DNA from: Flavobacteriaceae bacterium
GTDB taxonomy: Bacteria; Bacteroidota; Bacteroidia; Flavobacteriales; Flavobacteriaceae
Direction: 5' to 3'
DNA length: 44,433 nt
Assembly: GCA_024763245.1 (NCBI GenBank)
Contig: JANTFW010000009.1
Location: forward strand, 1-44,433
Shown here: positions 26,465-34,596 of the stretch, in pieces
Position numbering within the stretch: the stretch's first letter is position 1
How the letters are laid out: every line of letters begins with the position of its first letter
Position numbers and translations under genes: made by a program
The notes under the pieces: model-generated
What the model was told of the DNA's origin: nothing
What the model saw: the letters and a program-made list of their open reading frames with translations, nothing else
Databases searched by the model: none

Positions 26465-26971
26465 ATGAAACGACACTTTTTAACATTATTACTTTTTGTA
26501 TTCACCGCTATTAATTATGCACAAAATAGCACAACAATTACTAAAACCTCTACAACAGCAACTAGTGCTGACAAGAAAGAATTGCATTGGGAAAGCGATT
26601 TTGAGGCTGCAAAACAACTTGCAAAAAAAGAAAACAAACCCTTATTAGTCTTTTTCACTGGATCGGATTGGTGTGGCCCCTGTAAATTACTACATGCTGA
26701 TTTTTTTGAGTCTCAAAAATTCATCGAATTAGCCAATAAAGAACTCATCCTTTATAAGGCTAATTTCCCAAGACGCACCGATTTGGTTACGCCCGAACAA
26801 AAAAAGGTAAATTACAAAATTAAAAGCAAGTATGCCGTTAGGGGTTACCCCACCGTATTAATGCTTAACTCCAATGGTGAGGAAATCAATAGGCGTACCG
26901 GTTTTTCCTACGATCATGACACACAATATCATTATGCCTTAGTACAAGAAGCTATTGATGAAAATAAATAA
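26465..26971 (+). CDS. Exported thioredoxin-fold protein (CGPC)
   Basis: 168 residues with a signal peptide ([20 protein letters not shown]). A thioredoxin-like domain follows: [16 protein letters not shown] holds the redox pair Cys70/Cys73, and [12 protein letters not shown] contains the cis-proline. This is the thioredoxin_7/DsbE-like periplasmic type found widely in Bacteroidota, reducing or isomerising disulfides in exported proteins. The linker after the signal is Thr/Ser-rich. ATG lies 11 nt after the yihY stop and kdsB follows 14 nt later, so it is probably co-transcribed with both. Confidence 0.92.
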   Translation: MKRHFLTLLLFVFTAINYAQNSTTITKTSTTATSADKKELHWESDFEAAKQLAKKENKPLLVFFTGSDWCGPCKLLHADFFESQKFIELANKELILYKANFPRRTDLVTPEQKKVNYKIKSKYAVRGYPTVLMLNSNGEEINRRTGFSYDHDTQYHYALVQEAIDENK

Positions 26972-26985
26972 TCCTTACATTTTCA

Positions 26986-27729
26986 ATGAAAATAATTGCT
27001 GTAATTCCTGCTCGATACCAAGCCTCCAGGTTTCCCGGAAAATTACTGAAAAGCTTAGGGAATAAAAGTGTTATTCTAACTACTTATGAAGCAGCAAAAG
27101 CCACTCACTTATTTGATAAAGTCTTTGTGGTTACTGATAGTGATTTGATTTTCAATGAAATTAAGAATCACAATGGTAATGTCATTATGAGTCAAAAAGA
27201 GCATTTGACCGGAAGTGACCGTATTGCGGAAGCTGTTCAACATATTGATGCCGATATTGTGGTAAATATACAAGGTGACGAACCTTTTGTAAATAAGGCC
27301 ATTTTAGAACTCTTAATTACTACATTTCTAAACGATATATCCTCACAAATAGATGTGGCATCTTTAGCATTTCCTATTTATGACAAAGACGAAATAGAAA
27401 ATCCTAACAATGTAAAGGTCGTTTTAGACCATAATAATTTTGCCTTATACTTTTCAAGAGCTCCTATTCCCTTTGCCAGAGATAATTCTAAAGCAAAGTA
27501 CTATCAACATATAGGAGTATATGCCTTTAGAAAAGAAGCGCTACTCCGGTTTTCCAATTTACCGATTGGAATGTTAGAAGCTACTGAAAAACTGGAAAAC
27601 CTACGATTTATCACGAATGGAATGAAGGTTAAAATACTAATTACAACGCATAAAAGTATTGGTATTGATACACCGGAAGACCTTGAAAAAGCTATCGAAC
27701 TACATAAACAAATCAATGATGAACGCTGA
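26986..27729 (+). CDS. kdsB: 3-deoxy-manno-octulosonate cytidylyltransferase (CMP-Kdo synthetase)
   Basis: 247 residues, full length. Nucleotidyltransferase start [29 protein letters not shown] (metal-binding Asp), [28 protein letters not shown] and [11 protein letters not shown] are all KdsB blocks. It activates Kdo with CTP for lipid A inner-core assembly, which fits a Gram-negative envelope. The end overlaps the next gene (DUF4126) by 14 nt. Confidence 0.97.
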   Translation: MKIIAVIPARYQASRFPGKLLKSLGNKSVILTTYEAAKATHLFDKVFVVTDSDLIFNEIKNHNGNVIMSQKEHLTGSDRIAEAVQHIDADIVVNIQGDEPFVNKAILELLITTFLNDISSQIDVASLAFPIYDKDEIENPNNVKVVLDHNNFALYFSRAPIPFARDNSKAKYYQHIGVYAFRKEALLRFSNLPIGMLEATEKLENLRFITNGMKVKILITTHKSIGIDTPEDLEKAIELHKQINDER

Positions 27730-28288
27730 TATCTTATTTAGTATTCTTATTGGAATTGGTTTAGCCGCTTCCGTAGGATTTAGAGTTTTTGTACCGCTAT
27801 TTGTACTGAGTATTGCCACACACTACCAAGTAATTCCTTTAAATGAAAATTGGGAATGGGTGGGTAGCAGTACGGCCATAATTATCCTTGGAATCGCAAC
27901 AATAGTAGAAATTGTTGCGTATCTAGTTCCTTGGCTTGATAATTTGTTAGATAGCATCGCCATTCCACTAGCAGCAGTTGCTGGAACAGCCGTAATGGTA
28001 GCCACCGTTTCGGACTTAAGTCCTGCTATAACCTGGGCATTAGCCATTATTGCCGGAGGAGGAACAGCCACAGCCATACAAACCAGTACCAGCACAGCTA
28101 GATTAACCTCTAGTGCCACTACCGCCGGTCTTGCTAATCCTATTGTTTCTACTGTTGAAACAGGAACCTCTATCTTGGTATCCATATTAGCTATACTCTA
28201 CCCTATTATTGCGGTAATAATTACCATTTTGATTCTTTGGATCCTCTTTAGAGTTTTCAAAGGCTTCCTCAAGAAGAAAACAGTATAA
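27716..28288 (+). CDS. DUF4126 family membrane protein
   Basis: 190 residues from ATG 27716 (a second ATG follows immediately). Very hydrophobic with five or so membrane segments: [76 protein letters not shown] and [22 protein letters not shown]. The Gly/Ala/Thr-rich middle ([16 protein letters not shown]) and ANP..STVE pattern match DUF4126, a family of unknown function. It overlaps the end of kdsB, so translation is probably coupled. Confidence 0.85.
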   Translation: MMNADILFSILIGIGLAASVGFRVFVPLFVLSIATHYQVIPLNENWEWVGSSTAIIILGIATIVEIVAYLVPWLDNLLDSIAIPLAAVAGTAVMVATVSDLSPAITWALAIIAGGGTATAIQTSTSTARLTSSATTAGLANPIVSTVETGTSILVSILAILYPIIAVIITILILWILFRVFKGFLKKKTV

Positions 28289-28338
28289 ATTCAACGAAAT
28301 ATCATCTTTTTATCTATTCTATATATTCGAGGATATTG

Positions 28339-28346
28339 TATATTTG
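28339..28346 (+). promoter_or_regulatory. hisS -7 element (TATATTTG)
   Basis: TATATTTG, 26 nt before ATG 28373. Confidence 0.6.
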
Positions 28347-28372
28347 CCACCTATATTTAATTAGCTATCATA

Positions 28373-29755
28373 ATGAAACCAAGTATTCCTAAAGGTACAC
28401 GTGATTTTTCTGCCATAGAAATCGCCAAGAGAAATTATATTTTTAATACCATAAAAAGTACTTTTGAAAAATTTGGTTTTGAACCTATTGAAACCCCTTC
28501 CTTTGAAAAATCAGAAACTTTAATGGGTAAGTATGGTGAAGAAGGCGATCGACTTATTTTTAAAATACTAAACTCCGGAGATTTTTTAGCTAAAGTAGAT
28601 TCAGAATTATTAGCCACCAGACAAAGCAAAAAAGTAACGGCTCGAATTACAGAAAAAGCCTTACGCTACGACTTAACCGTACCTTTTGCCCGCTATGTTG
28701 TACAACATTTAAATGAGATTGCCCTACCTTTTAAAAGATATCAGATGCAGCCCGTTTGGCGTGCAGACAGACCCCAAAAAGGTCGATTTAGAGAGTTTTA
28801 TCAATGTGATGCCGATGTGGTGGGAAGTCAATCATTATGGCAAGAAATTGAATTTATTCAACTATACGATAGTGTGTTCACGTCTTTAGGGCTTAAGAAT
28901 GTTACCATTAAAATCAATAATCGTAAAATATTAGCCGGTATTGCTGAAATTATTGATGCCCAAGATAAACTTATCGATTTTACGATTGCTCTAGATAAAT
29001 TAGATAAGATTGGAAAAGAAGGGGTGGTACAAGAATTAAGAAACAAAGGGATTACCGAACAAGCGATTCTGAAGCTAGAACCCTTGTTCTCCTTTTCGGG
29101 AAGTAACACAGAAAAGATTGCTCAATTGGAAATGCTCTTACAAAACTCTCAAACGGGACTAAAAGGCATCGAAGAGATGAAATTTATAATTACTAATCTT
29201 GATACTATTAAACTTGATACTGCAGTTTTAGAGCCTGATGTTACTTTAGCAAGAGGCTTGAATTATTATACCGGAACCATACTAGAAGTAGTGTCAAATG
29301 ATGTCAATATCGGGTCTATTGGTGGGGGTGGCCGTTATGATGATTTAACCGGAATCTTTGGCCTAAAGAACTTAAGCGGTATGGGTATTTCCTTTGGTTT
29401 AGATAGAATTTATATTGTTTTAGAAAAATTAAATCTCTTTACTAAAATTAACATTCCTACGCCCACGATCCTCTTTATTAACTTTGGAGATACCGAAGCA
29501 CTGTACGCTGTAAAAGCCATCAAAAAATTAAGAAAATCAGGAATTGCTTCAGAATTATATCCTGATTCCAGTAAAATGAAAAAGCAAATGAGCTATGCCA
29601 ATAAGCGTGCTATTCCTTTTGTAGTTCTTGCCGGATCGAGTGAAATTGATAAGCAACAGTATACCCTTAAGAATATGAAAAACGGGGATCAAAAATTGCT
29701 TGACCTAGAGACTATGATAAATATACTTACAGCAGAAAAAAAAGCAGATCTATAA
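28373..29755 (+). CDS. hisS: Histidyl-tRNA synthetase
   Basis: 460 residues. Class II motif 2 with histidine-specific features: RPQKGRFREFYQCDADVVG; the histidine-A loop LARGLNYYTGTILEV; GSIGGGGRYDDLTGIFG and GISFGLDRI (motif 3); and a C-terminal anticodon-binding domain. It charges tRNA-His. The last codons (Lys-Lys-Ala-Asp-Leu-stop) overlap the 3' end of rnpB on the opposite strand: the lysine A-run is the U-run of the rnpB terminator read in reverse. The end of this protein is thus constrained by an RNA gene. Confidence 0.97.
   Translation: MKPSIPKGTRDFSAIEIAKRNYIFNTIKSTFEKFGFEPIETPSFEKSETLMGKYGEEGDRLIFKILNSGDFLAKVDSELLATRQSKKVTARITEKALRYDLTVPFARYVVQHLNEIALPFKRYQMQPVWRADRPQKGRFREFYQCDADVVGSQSLWQEIEFIQLYDSVFTSLGLKNVTIKINNRKILAGIAEIIDAQDKLIDFTIALDKLDKIGKEGVVQELRNKGITEQAILKLEPLFSFSGSNTEKIAQLEMLLQNSQTGLKGIEEMKFIITNLDTIKLDTAVLEPDVTLARGLNYYTGTILEVVSNDVNIGSIGGGGRYDDLTGIFGLKNLSGMGISFGLDRIYIVLEKLNLFTKINIPTPTILFINFGDTEALYAVKAIKKLRKSGIASELYPDSSKMKKQMSYANKRAIPFVVLAGSSEIDKQQYTLKNMKNGDQKLLDLETMINILTAEKKADL
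29736..29750 (-). terminator. rnpB U-run terminator inside the hisS coding end
   Basis: The P1 3' strand (GATCTGCT) is followed on minus by eight Ts, encoded opposite the hisS lysine codons. Confidence 0.6.
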
Positions 29756-30047
29756 GCCGGGTTCTGTATTCACCTAGGTGAATTCTTATCATTTATCTAG
29801 TCAAATCATTACTAATTTGATCCAGCTGCCTACCCCTTGAAATCGGCCGAGTAAGCCTCAAACTTCAATATACGTGACATTTCACTACGTAGAGTTTACC
29901 TGATTTCACTACAGCATTACCTGTACATACTTTCTGTTGCACTTTTCCTACTCTGATCTTATCAAAGCGACGGCTATTAACCGCTACGTTACTCTATAGT
30001 GCCCGGACTTTCCTCTTTATCAAATAAAGCGATAAGACGATCTGCTC
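29743..30047 (-). ncRNA. rnpB: RNase P RNA
   Basis: On minus, the universally conserved 5' block GAGGAAAGTCCGGGC (complement of 30001-30015) and 3' block ACAGAACCCGGCTTA (complement of 29753-29767) are both present, as in type A RNase P RNA. AGCAGATC near 30046-30039 pairs with GATCTGCT near 29750-29743 to form P1. Ends are set from P1 and the promoter, giving about 305 nt. It is the catalytic RNA for tRNA 5' maturation. The 3' end overlaps the last codons of hisS, and eight Ts on minus (29743-29736) after P1 serve as terminator inside hisS. Confidence 0.95.
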
Positions 30048-30051
30048 ATTG

Positions 30052-30059
30052 CAAAAATA
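30052..30059 (-). promoter_or_regulatory. rnpB -7 element (TATTTTTG)
   Basis: TATTTTTG on minus ends about 5 nt before the expected 5' end of RNase P RNA, which confirms how TSS distance works in this genome. Confidence 0.65.
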
Positions 30060-30091
30060 GTTTATTTTCTAAAAATGTAATCTATGAAGAT

Positions 30092-30171
30092 AAAAAAACC
30101 CACTCAATTAAAAACTGAGTGGGAAAAATTGCTATGAAAAAGAAAAAGTGTTGCTAGATTGCTCTAACAAC
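30092..30171 (-). ncRNA. Tandem small RNA, copy 1 (hairpin + U-rich linker + terminator)
   Basis: About 80 nt read on minus. From the 5' end: GUUGUUAGA / UCUAGCAAC pair (30171-30163 with 30158-30150) as a 9-bp stem, one U-G wobble, capped by GCAA. Then comes a U-rich linker (ACUUUUUCUUUUUCAUAGC, then AAUUUUU), and finally CCCACTCA / TGAGTGGG as a perfect 8-bp terminator stem with a 9-nt loop and seven Us. A TATATTTG -7 element ends 4 nt before the first stem base. The same arrangement recurs at 30252-30333. The gene sits between copy 2 and rnpB. I do not recognise an Rfam family; Flavo-1 and other bacteroidotal RNAs should be compared. Confidence 0.7.
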
Positions 30172-30175
30172 AGTG

Positions 30176-30183
30176 CAAATATA
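30176..30183 (-). promoter_or_regulatory. -7 element (TATATTTG) of small RNA copy 1
   Basis: TATATTTG on minus, 4 nt before the 5' base of the first hairpin. Confidence 0.6.
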
Positions 30184-30251
30184 CAACATATTTATAACAA
30201 TAATAACGAAATAGGATAAAAAAGTTACCAAAAGAGTAAAGAATAGTTTTT

Positions 30252-30333
30252 AAAAAAAACCCACTCAATTAAAAACTGAGTGGGAAAAATTGCTATGAAA
30301 AAGAAAAAGTTGTTACTAGATTGCTCTAATAAC
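30252..30333 (-). ncRNA. Tandem small RNA, copy 2 (same architecture, covarying stem)
   Basis: About 82 nt on minus. Stem GUUAUUAGA / UCUAGUAAC (30333-30325 with 30320-30312) with GCAA loop: relative to copy 1, one G-C pair has become A-U, a compensatory change. The linker and terminator stem (CCCACTCA, 30260-30267; TGAGTGGG, 30277-30284) are identical to copy 1 apart from one extra A after the first stem and one extra U in the terminal run (eight Us, 30259-30252). It is transcribed from its own TATATTTG. The repeat period is 162 bp. Upstream lies the 3' end of dnaJ, about 115 bp away, with nothing recognisable in between. Confidence 0.7.
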
Positions 30334-30337
30334 AATA

Positions 30338-30345
30338 CAAATATA
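30338..30345 (-). promoter_or_regulatory. -7 element (TATATTTG) of small RNA copy 2
   Basis: TATATTTG on minus, 4 nt (TATT) before the first hairpin, the same distance as in copy 1. Confidence 0.6.
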
Positions 30346-30459
30346 TAACAGATATTAATAACTACAAAATTTTTAATAAAAAAAATACAGCTTCAAGAAA
30401 AATATAATTATGTGTTTTTTAATGTATTATGAAACAATCAATATAATAAAATGTTAAAA

Positions 30460-31578
30460 TTAACTAAACATCTCTCTAATTCTATCAAAAAATGACCCAT
30501 CTTTAGAGGTGGGATTGGGTACAAAATTATCATCCTCAAGGGTGTTTTCAAAGAATTTTCGTTGTTCCTTTGACAGATGTTTAGGAGTCCATACATTAAT
30601 GTGTATCAACATATCACCTGAACCATATCCATCTAAACTAGGAATCCCTTTTCCACGTAACCGGAATATTTTTCCTGATTGTGTACCACTATCAATCTTT
30701 ATTTTTACCTTACCGTTTACCGTTTCTATCTCTTTATCCGTTCCTAATGCCGCTTCCGGGAAACTAATAAAAAGTTGGTAATGAATATTATTTCCTTCTC
30801 TTTTTAAAGTGTCGTGTTCTATTTCTTGAATTACCACCAATAAATCACCGGCTACTGAATTAATACCAGGTGCATCATTTCCCTTACCGGAAACTTTTAG
30901 TTGTACACCATCCACAACACCAGCTGGAATTACAATATCAACCATCTCCTCTTCTACTTTCAAGCCCTGGCTATCTGCGCCCTGAGGTCTTTTGTCGATA
31001 GATTGACCAGCACCACCACAAGAGGGACAAGTACTAGCAGTCTGCATACGTCCTAAAATAGTATTTTTAATCTGAACTACTTGTCCGGTTCCATTACAGG
31101 TAGCACATGTTTTATAAGTTACACCTGGGGCTTGAACCTTTCGTCTAACCTTCACTTTTTTGGTAACCCCTTCTGCAATCTCCTTTAAGGTTAATTTTAA
31201 TCGAATTCGTAAGTTACTACCTTTTACACGAGCCTGACGTTGTCGTCCCCCTCCAAAACCGGAGAAACTACCACCAAAATGTCCGCCAAAAATATCACCA
31301 AAATGACTAAAAATGTCATCCATGTTCATATGACCACCATTAAAACCGCCACCATTTTCAAAAGCAGCATGTCCGTATTGATCATAACGTGCCCGTTTAT
31401 CCGGATCTCCTAAGACTTCATATGCTTCTGCAGCTTGTTTGAACTTTTCCTCAGCTTTTTTATCACCAGGGTTCTTATCCGGATGATGTTGAATGGCCTT
31501 TTTACGATAGGCTTTTTTAATATCAGCTTGAGATGCTGATTTTGTAATCTCTAAAATTTCGTAATAGTCTACTTTCAT
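30460..31578 (-). CDS. dnaJ: Chaperone DnaJ (Hsp40) with reduced zinc domain
   Basis: 372 residues. J domain ([20 protein letters not shown]) with the HPD tripeptide at residues 32-34; Gly/Phe-rich region about 74-112; client-binding domains to the end ([34 protein letters not shown]). The cysteine-rich domain has only two C-x-x-C-x-G-x-G repeats (Cys157/160 and Cys183/186) instead of the usual four, so one zinc centre at most; I believe this is common in Flavobacteriia. It delivers substrates to DnaK and stimulates its ATPase. It is 8 nt downstream of grpE, forming a grpE-dnaJ operon; dnaK is not in the window. Confidence 0.97.
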   Translation of the reverse strand: MKVDYYEILEITKSASQADIKKAYRKKAIQHHPDKNPGDKKAEEKFKQAAEAYEVLGDPDKRARYDQYGHAAFENGGGFNGGHMNMDDIFSHFGDIFGGHFGGSFSGFGGGRQRQARVKGSNLRIRLKLTLKEIAEGVTKKVKVRRKVQAPGVTYKTCATCNGTGQVVQIKNTILGRMQTASTCPSCGGAGQSIDKRPQGADSQGLKVEEEMVDIVIPAGVVDGVQLKVSGKGNDAPGINSVAGDLLVVIQEIEHDTLKREGNNIHYQLFISFPEAALGTDKEIETVNGKVKIKIDSGTQSGKIFRLRGKGIPSLDGYGSGDMLIHINVWTPKHLSKEQRKFFENTLEDDNFVPNPTSKDGSFFDRIREMFS

Positions 31579-31586
31579 AATCTTGC

Positions 31587-32126
31587 TTAATTACCAACCA
31601 CAACTTTTGGGAATCTAATAATGGTATCACCTAAGGTGTATCCCTGTTCGGTTACATCAATAATCTTCCCTTTCAGTTTTTTAGAAGGAGCTGGAATCTG
31701 CGTTATCGCTTGATGTCTATCAGCATCAAAGGCATCACCCGATTTTACTTTCATCTTGGTTAAACCCTTTTGTTCTAGGGTTTTTTTAAATTTATCAGCG
31801 ATTAGTTTTACACCTTTAAAATGATCATCATCATCCGATTTTTTTATTTCAGCAAGTGCTCGGTCAAAATCATCAAGTACCGGTAATAAGGCTGACATTA
31901 ATTCACGGTTGGCAGTTTTAAACAACTCTAAACGTTCTTTTGCCGTTCGCTTTTTATAATTTTCAAATTCAGCAAATAAACGCAAAAACCTGTCTTTTTC
32001 CTCAGCCAACAGCTGTTCTGTAGTAGGCTCATCTTCTTTAACCTCTTGTTTGTCAACAACTTTAGAAGAGTCTTCTTCTTGTTTATTTAGCTTTTCTTCT
32101 GCTTTTTTATCTTTATTATCACTCAT
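31587..32126 (-). CDS. grpE: Nucleotide exchange factor GrpE
   Basis: 179 residues from ATG 32126. A charged, coiled-coil-prone N-terminus ([18 protein letters not shown]) precedes the GrpE core: [51 protein letters not shown] and the C-terminal beta domain ([33 protein letters not shown]). It releases ADP from DnaK. Upstream in-frame codons are in the leader. First gene of the grpE-dnaJ operon; no CIRCE inverted repeat is visible upstream, so heat control must act by other means. Confidence 0.97.
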   Translation of the reverse strand: MSDNKDKKAEEKLNKQEEDSSKVVDKQEVKEDEPTTEQLLAEEKDRFLRLFAEFENYKKRTAKERLELFKTANRELMSALLPVLDDFDRALAEIKKSDDDDHFKGVKLIADKFKKTLEQKGLTKMKVKSGDAFDADRHQAITQIPAPSKKLKGKIIDVTEQGYTLGDTIIRFPKVVVGN

Positions 32127-32165
32127 AATTCTTGTTCTTTTTGTTAAATAACATCTAGTGGTATG

Positions 32166-32173
32166 CAAAAGTA
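32166..32173 (-). promoter_or_regulatory. grpE -7 element (TACTTTTG)
   Basis: TACTTTTG on minus, with a TTG 21 nt upstream and a 39-nt leader; a housekeeping-type promoter. Confidence 0.65.
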
Positions 32174-32235
32174 TTGCCATTACAAACCGTGTGTCAAAAT
32201 GGCATTAAGACCTCTATATTCAATTCCAAAAACTG

Positions 32236-34434
32236 TTACTGTTTTTTGGGATGAACCAATTGCATTTCATCAATAAGATGTTTAGCTCCCGCATATTTGT
32301 CGATAATAAATAGAATGTATCGGGCATCTACCATTATATTTCTACAAATGGTCGCATCGTAATTATAGTCGCTCATCGTTCCTTCCCAAACTCTATCAAA
32401 ATTAAGCCCTATAAGATACCCATTGGCATCGAGTACCGGACTTCCCGAGTTGCCTCCTGTTGTATGGTTTGTACCAATAAAATTAACAGGCATTTTACTA
32501 TGCTCTCCATAGCTTCCAAAATCTTTTGACGCATATAAATCTTGTAATTTTTTGCTTACATCAAATTCATAATCTCCAGGAATATATTTTTCTATAACAC
32601 CATCTAAATAAGAAACCGGTAAATATTCTACACCGTCTTTGGGTTCATATCCTTTGACTTGACCATAGGTAACACGTAACGTACTATTAGCATCCGGGAA
32701 ATACTTGCTGTCCGGAAAAACCGTAATCAAACCTTTGATATATTTCTTTTGTAATACCTCTAACTGATCTTTAATTTTATAATAATTAGGATTGATTTCA
32801 TTAAAAAATTGTTCTGAAAACTTTTTACCAATTACATAGGCGGGATCCGCATGGAGTTTATCCAGTATTACGGATGCCTCATCACCTGAAAAAATAGATT
32901 GGATGCCAGGATAAGAAACCAATTTGGAATTCGTGTAAATATACTGTGCTTTATCGCGCATCGCTTGGGCTAAATCCGGATATTTTGCTGTGGGATCAGG
33001 ATATTTTTCGTAATAAATACGCATCAATTTGGCAAAAATATCACGGTCAACTTGTGCGTTATAATTTTTATAAAAACCCTCTAAACCGGCAATAAAATCA
33101 TCTTTTGCAACAATAAATGTTTCGGCTCCTTTTTGGTCGTAAACTTGTTCTAATCGGTATAACTGAAAGCTTAAGTTCATCAACTCTATATTTCGGTATA
33201 TAACCTCAATCCAATAATCTCTTGCTTGAGCAACCTCTCCATATTCGCTGTACAATTTATCAAAATCATCAAAAATACCTTGGTATACTGTTAATCCTTT
33301 TTCTTCTACAATTCTTTTAAAGTCGGCTTCTAGCTGTTTTTTTGTAGCTACCGCATTTGAGGCAACTAAACCTTGGCTTTCGCCAATCCATTTTTTCCAA
33401 TAGTTCGCTATTCCGGCAAATTTCGAGGCATATTGAATTTTAATCTGCGGGTCTTGACGCATATATTTATCCATAACTGCCAATGAAGCTTCTCTAATCG
33501 CAATTTTATCCGGATTCAATTTTTTAATAATTTGTTCTATGGCTACCGATGGTAAATATTCTTGTGTTCTTCCCGGAAATCCAAAAACCAAAGTAAAATC
33601 ACCTGTTTCCACACCATCTAAAGAAATGGGCAAAAAGTGTTTGGGGGTATAAGGAACATTGGATTCGCTGTACGTTGCCGGATGATTATCTTTATCTGCA
33701 TAGATTCTAAACATAGAAAAATCGCCCGAATGTCTAGGCCACATCCAGTTATCGGTATCGGCCCCAAATTTTCCGATGGAGGATGGTGGTGCTCCTACTA
33801 AGCGAATATCTTTATACTCTTCGCTAATAATTAAATAAAATTCATTGCCATTACTAAAACTCTTTACTTCAGCATCTTGCCACTTTTCTTTAATAACAGC
33901 ATCAAGAATTGCTTTTTTGTTGGTTTGCATCATTTTATCGAAAGCAGCTCCTTCTAAATTTTCTGTTCCGGCAAACATTTGATCAGTCACATTATCCATA
34001 CTAATAATAAAAGTAACCACCATACCTTCGTTAGGTAATTCTGATTTCATGTCTTTTGCCCAAAAACCATCGGACAAGTAATCGTTTTCTACACTGGAAT
34101 GTGATTGAATAGCACCAAAACCACAATGGTGATTTGTCAACAAAAGTCCTTTATCAGAAATAACTTCTGCGGTACAACCACCGTTAAATTGTACAATAGC
34201 ATCCTTTATACTGGGTTGTGTCGTATCATAAATATCCGAAGCAGATAATTTACTACCTAGATACTGCATTTCTACCTCATTCATCCCTTCTAATTGCGAA
34301 GGAATCCACATACCTCCTTGCATTTTGGTGATATCTTTTATCGGTGGAGTGTGCGTTTGTGTACTGACTTTAGCCGTTTTACAAGAAGCGAGAAACGCAA
34401 GAGTAAAAATTAGTATATATTTTAAGAACTTCAT
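32236..34434 (-). CDS. S46 family dipeptidyl-peptidase, DPP11-like
   Basis: 732 residues with a lipoprotein-type signal (IFTLAFLASC, Cys18). Family S46 signatures: GGMWIPSQLEGM, NGGCTAEVISDKGLLLTNHHCGF with the catalytic His, GADTDNWMWPRHSGDF, and TGGNSGSPVLDANG with nucleophile Ser663. Eighteen residues after that serine is Arg681 in GLNFDRVWEG; Porphyromonas DPP11 has Ser655 and Arg673 at the same spacing, and that arginine selects Asp/Glu at P1, whereas DPP7 has Gly. DPP11-type acidic dipeptide release is therefore inferred. Periplasmic or surface-exposed; feeds peptide uptake in asaccharolytic or proteolytic Bacteroidota. A lipid anchor is less usual for the family. Its own promoter (TATTTTCG) lies upstream. 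Confidence 0.9.
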   Translation of the reverse strand: MKFLKYILIFTLAFLASCKTAKVSTQTHTPPIKDITKMQGGMWIPSQLEGMNEVEMQYLGSKLSASDIYDTTQPSIKDAIVQFNGGCTAEVISDKGLLLTNHHCGFGAIQSHSSVENDYLSDGFWAKDMKSELPNEGMVVTFIISMDNVTDQMFAGTENLEGAAFDKMMQTNKKAILDAVIKEKWQDAEVKSFSNGNEFYLIISEEYKDIRLVGAPPSSIGKFGADTDNWMWPRHSGDFSMFRIYADKDNHPATYSESNVPYTPKHFLPISLDGVETGDFTLVFGFPGRTQEYLPSVAIEQIIKKLNPDKIAIREASLAVMDKYMRQDPQIKIQYASKFAGIANYWKKWIGESQGLVASNAVATKKQLEADFKRIVEEKGLTVYQGIFDDFDKLYSEYGEVAQARDYWIEVIYRNIELMNLSFQLYRLEQVYDQKGAETFIVAKDDFIAGLEGFYKNYNAQVDRDIFAKLMRIYYEKYPDPTAKYPDLAQAMRDKAQYIYTNSKLVSYPGIQSIFSGDEASVILDKLHADPAYVIGKKFSEQFFNEINPNYYKIKDQLEVLQKKYIKGLITVFPDSKYFPDANSTLRVTYGQVKGYEPKDGVEYLPVSYLDGVIEKYIPGDYEFDVSKKLQDLYASKDFGSYGEHSKMPVNFIGTNHTTGGNSGSPVLDANGYLIGLNFDRVWEGTMSDYNYDATICRNIMVDARYILFIIDKYAGAKHLIDEMQLVHPKKQ

Positions 34435-34462
34435 AAGAATTAATTTGAACTATTATTGCCGA

Positions 34463-34470
34463 CGAAAATA
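34463..34470 (-). promoter_or_regulatory. -7-like element (TATTTTCG) for the S46 peptidase
   Basis: TATTTTCG on minus, 28 nt before ATG 34434; the same TTCG variant as the ndk promoter. Confidence 0.4.
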
Positions 34471-34596
34471 CTATAAAATATTGAATTCAATCCGGCTTTC
34501 TTATTAGATTTACTATTTTAGCCATTCAATTTACAGAATAGCTGTTTATTTTTATTATTAGGAACTTTAAAACCTACTTAAACTAGTACTACAACT

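Noticed and set aside
27823-28185. Minus-strand open frame opposite DUF4126.
   Set aside because: Val/Ala-rich mirror of a low-complexity membrane protein; the plus frame has the membrane pattern and coupled start.
30134-30349. Short plus-strand peptides beginning MKKKK in the two small-RNA repeats.
   Set aside because: Copy 1 stops after 7 codons while copy 2 runs 16 codons because of a 1-nt indel; the frame is not conserved, whereas the minus-strand RNA stem is, with a compensatory change.
32127-32235. CIRCE-type heat-shock operator before grpE.
   Set aside because: No TTAGCACTC-N9-GAGTGCTAA repeat is present; only a housekeeping-type promoter is visible.
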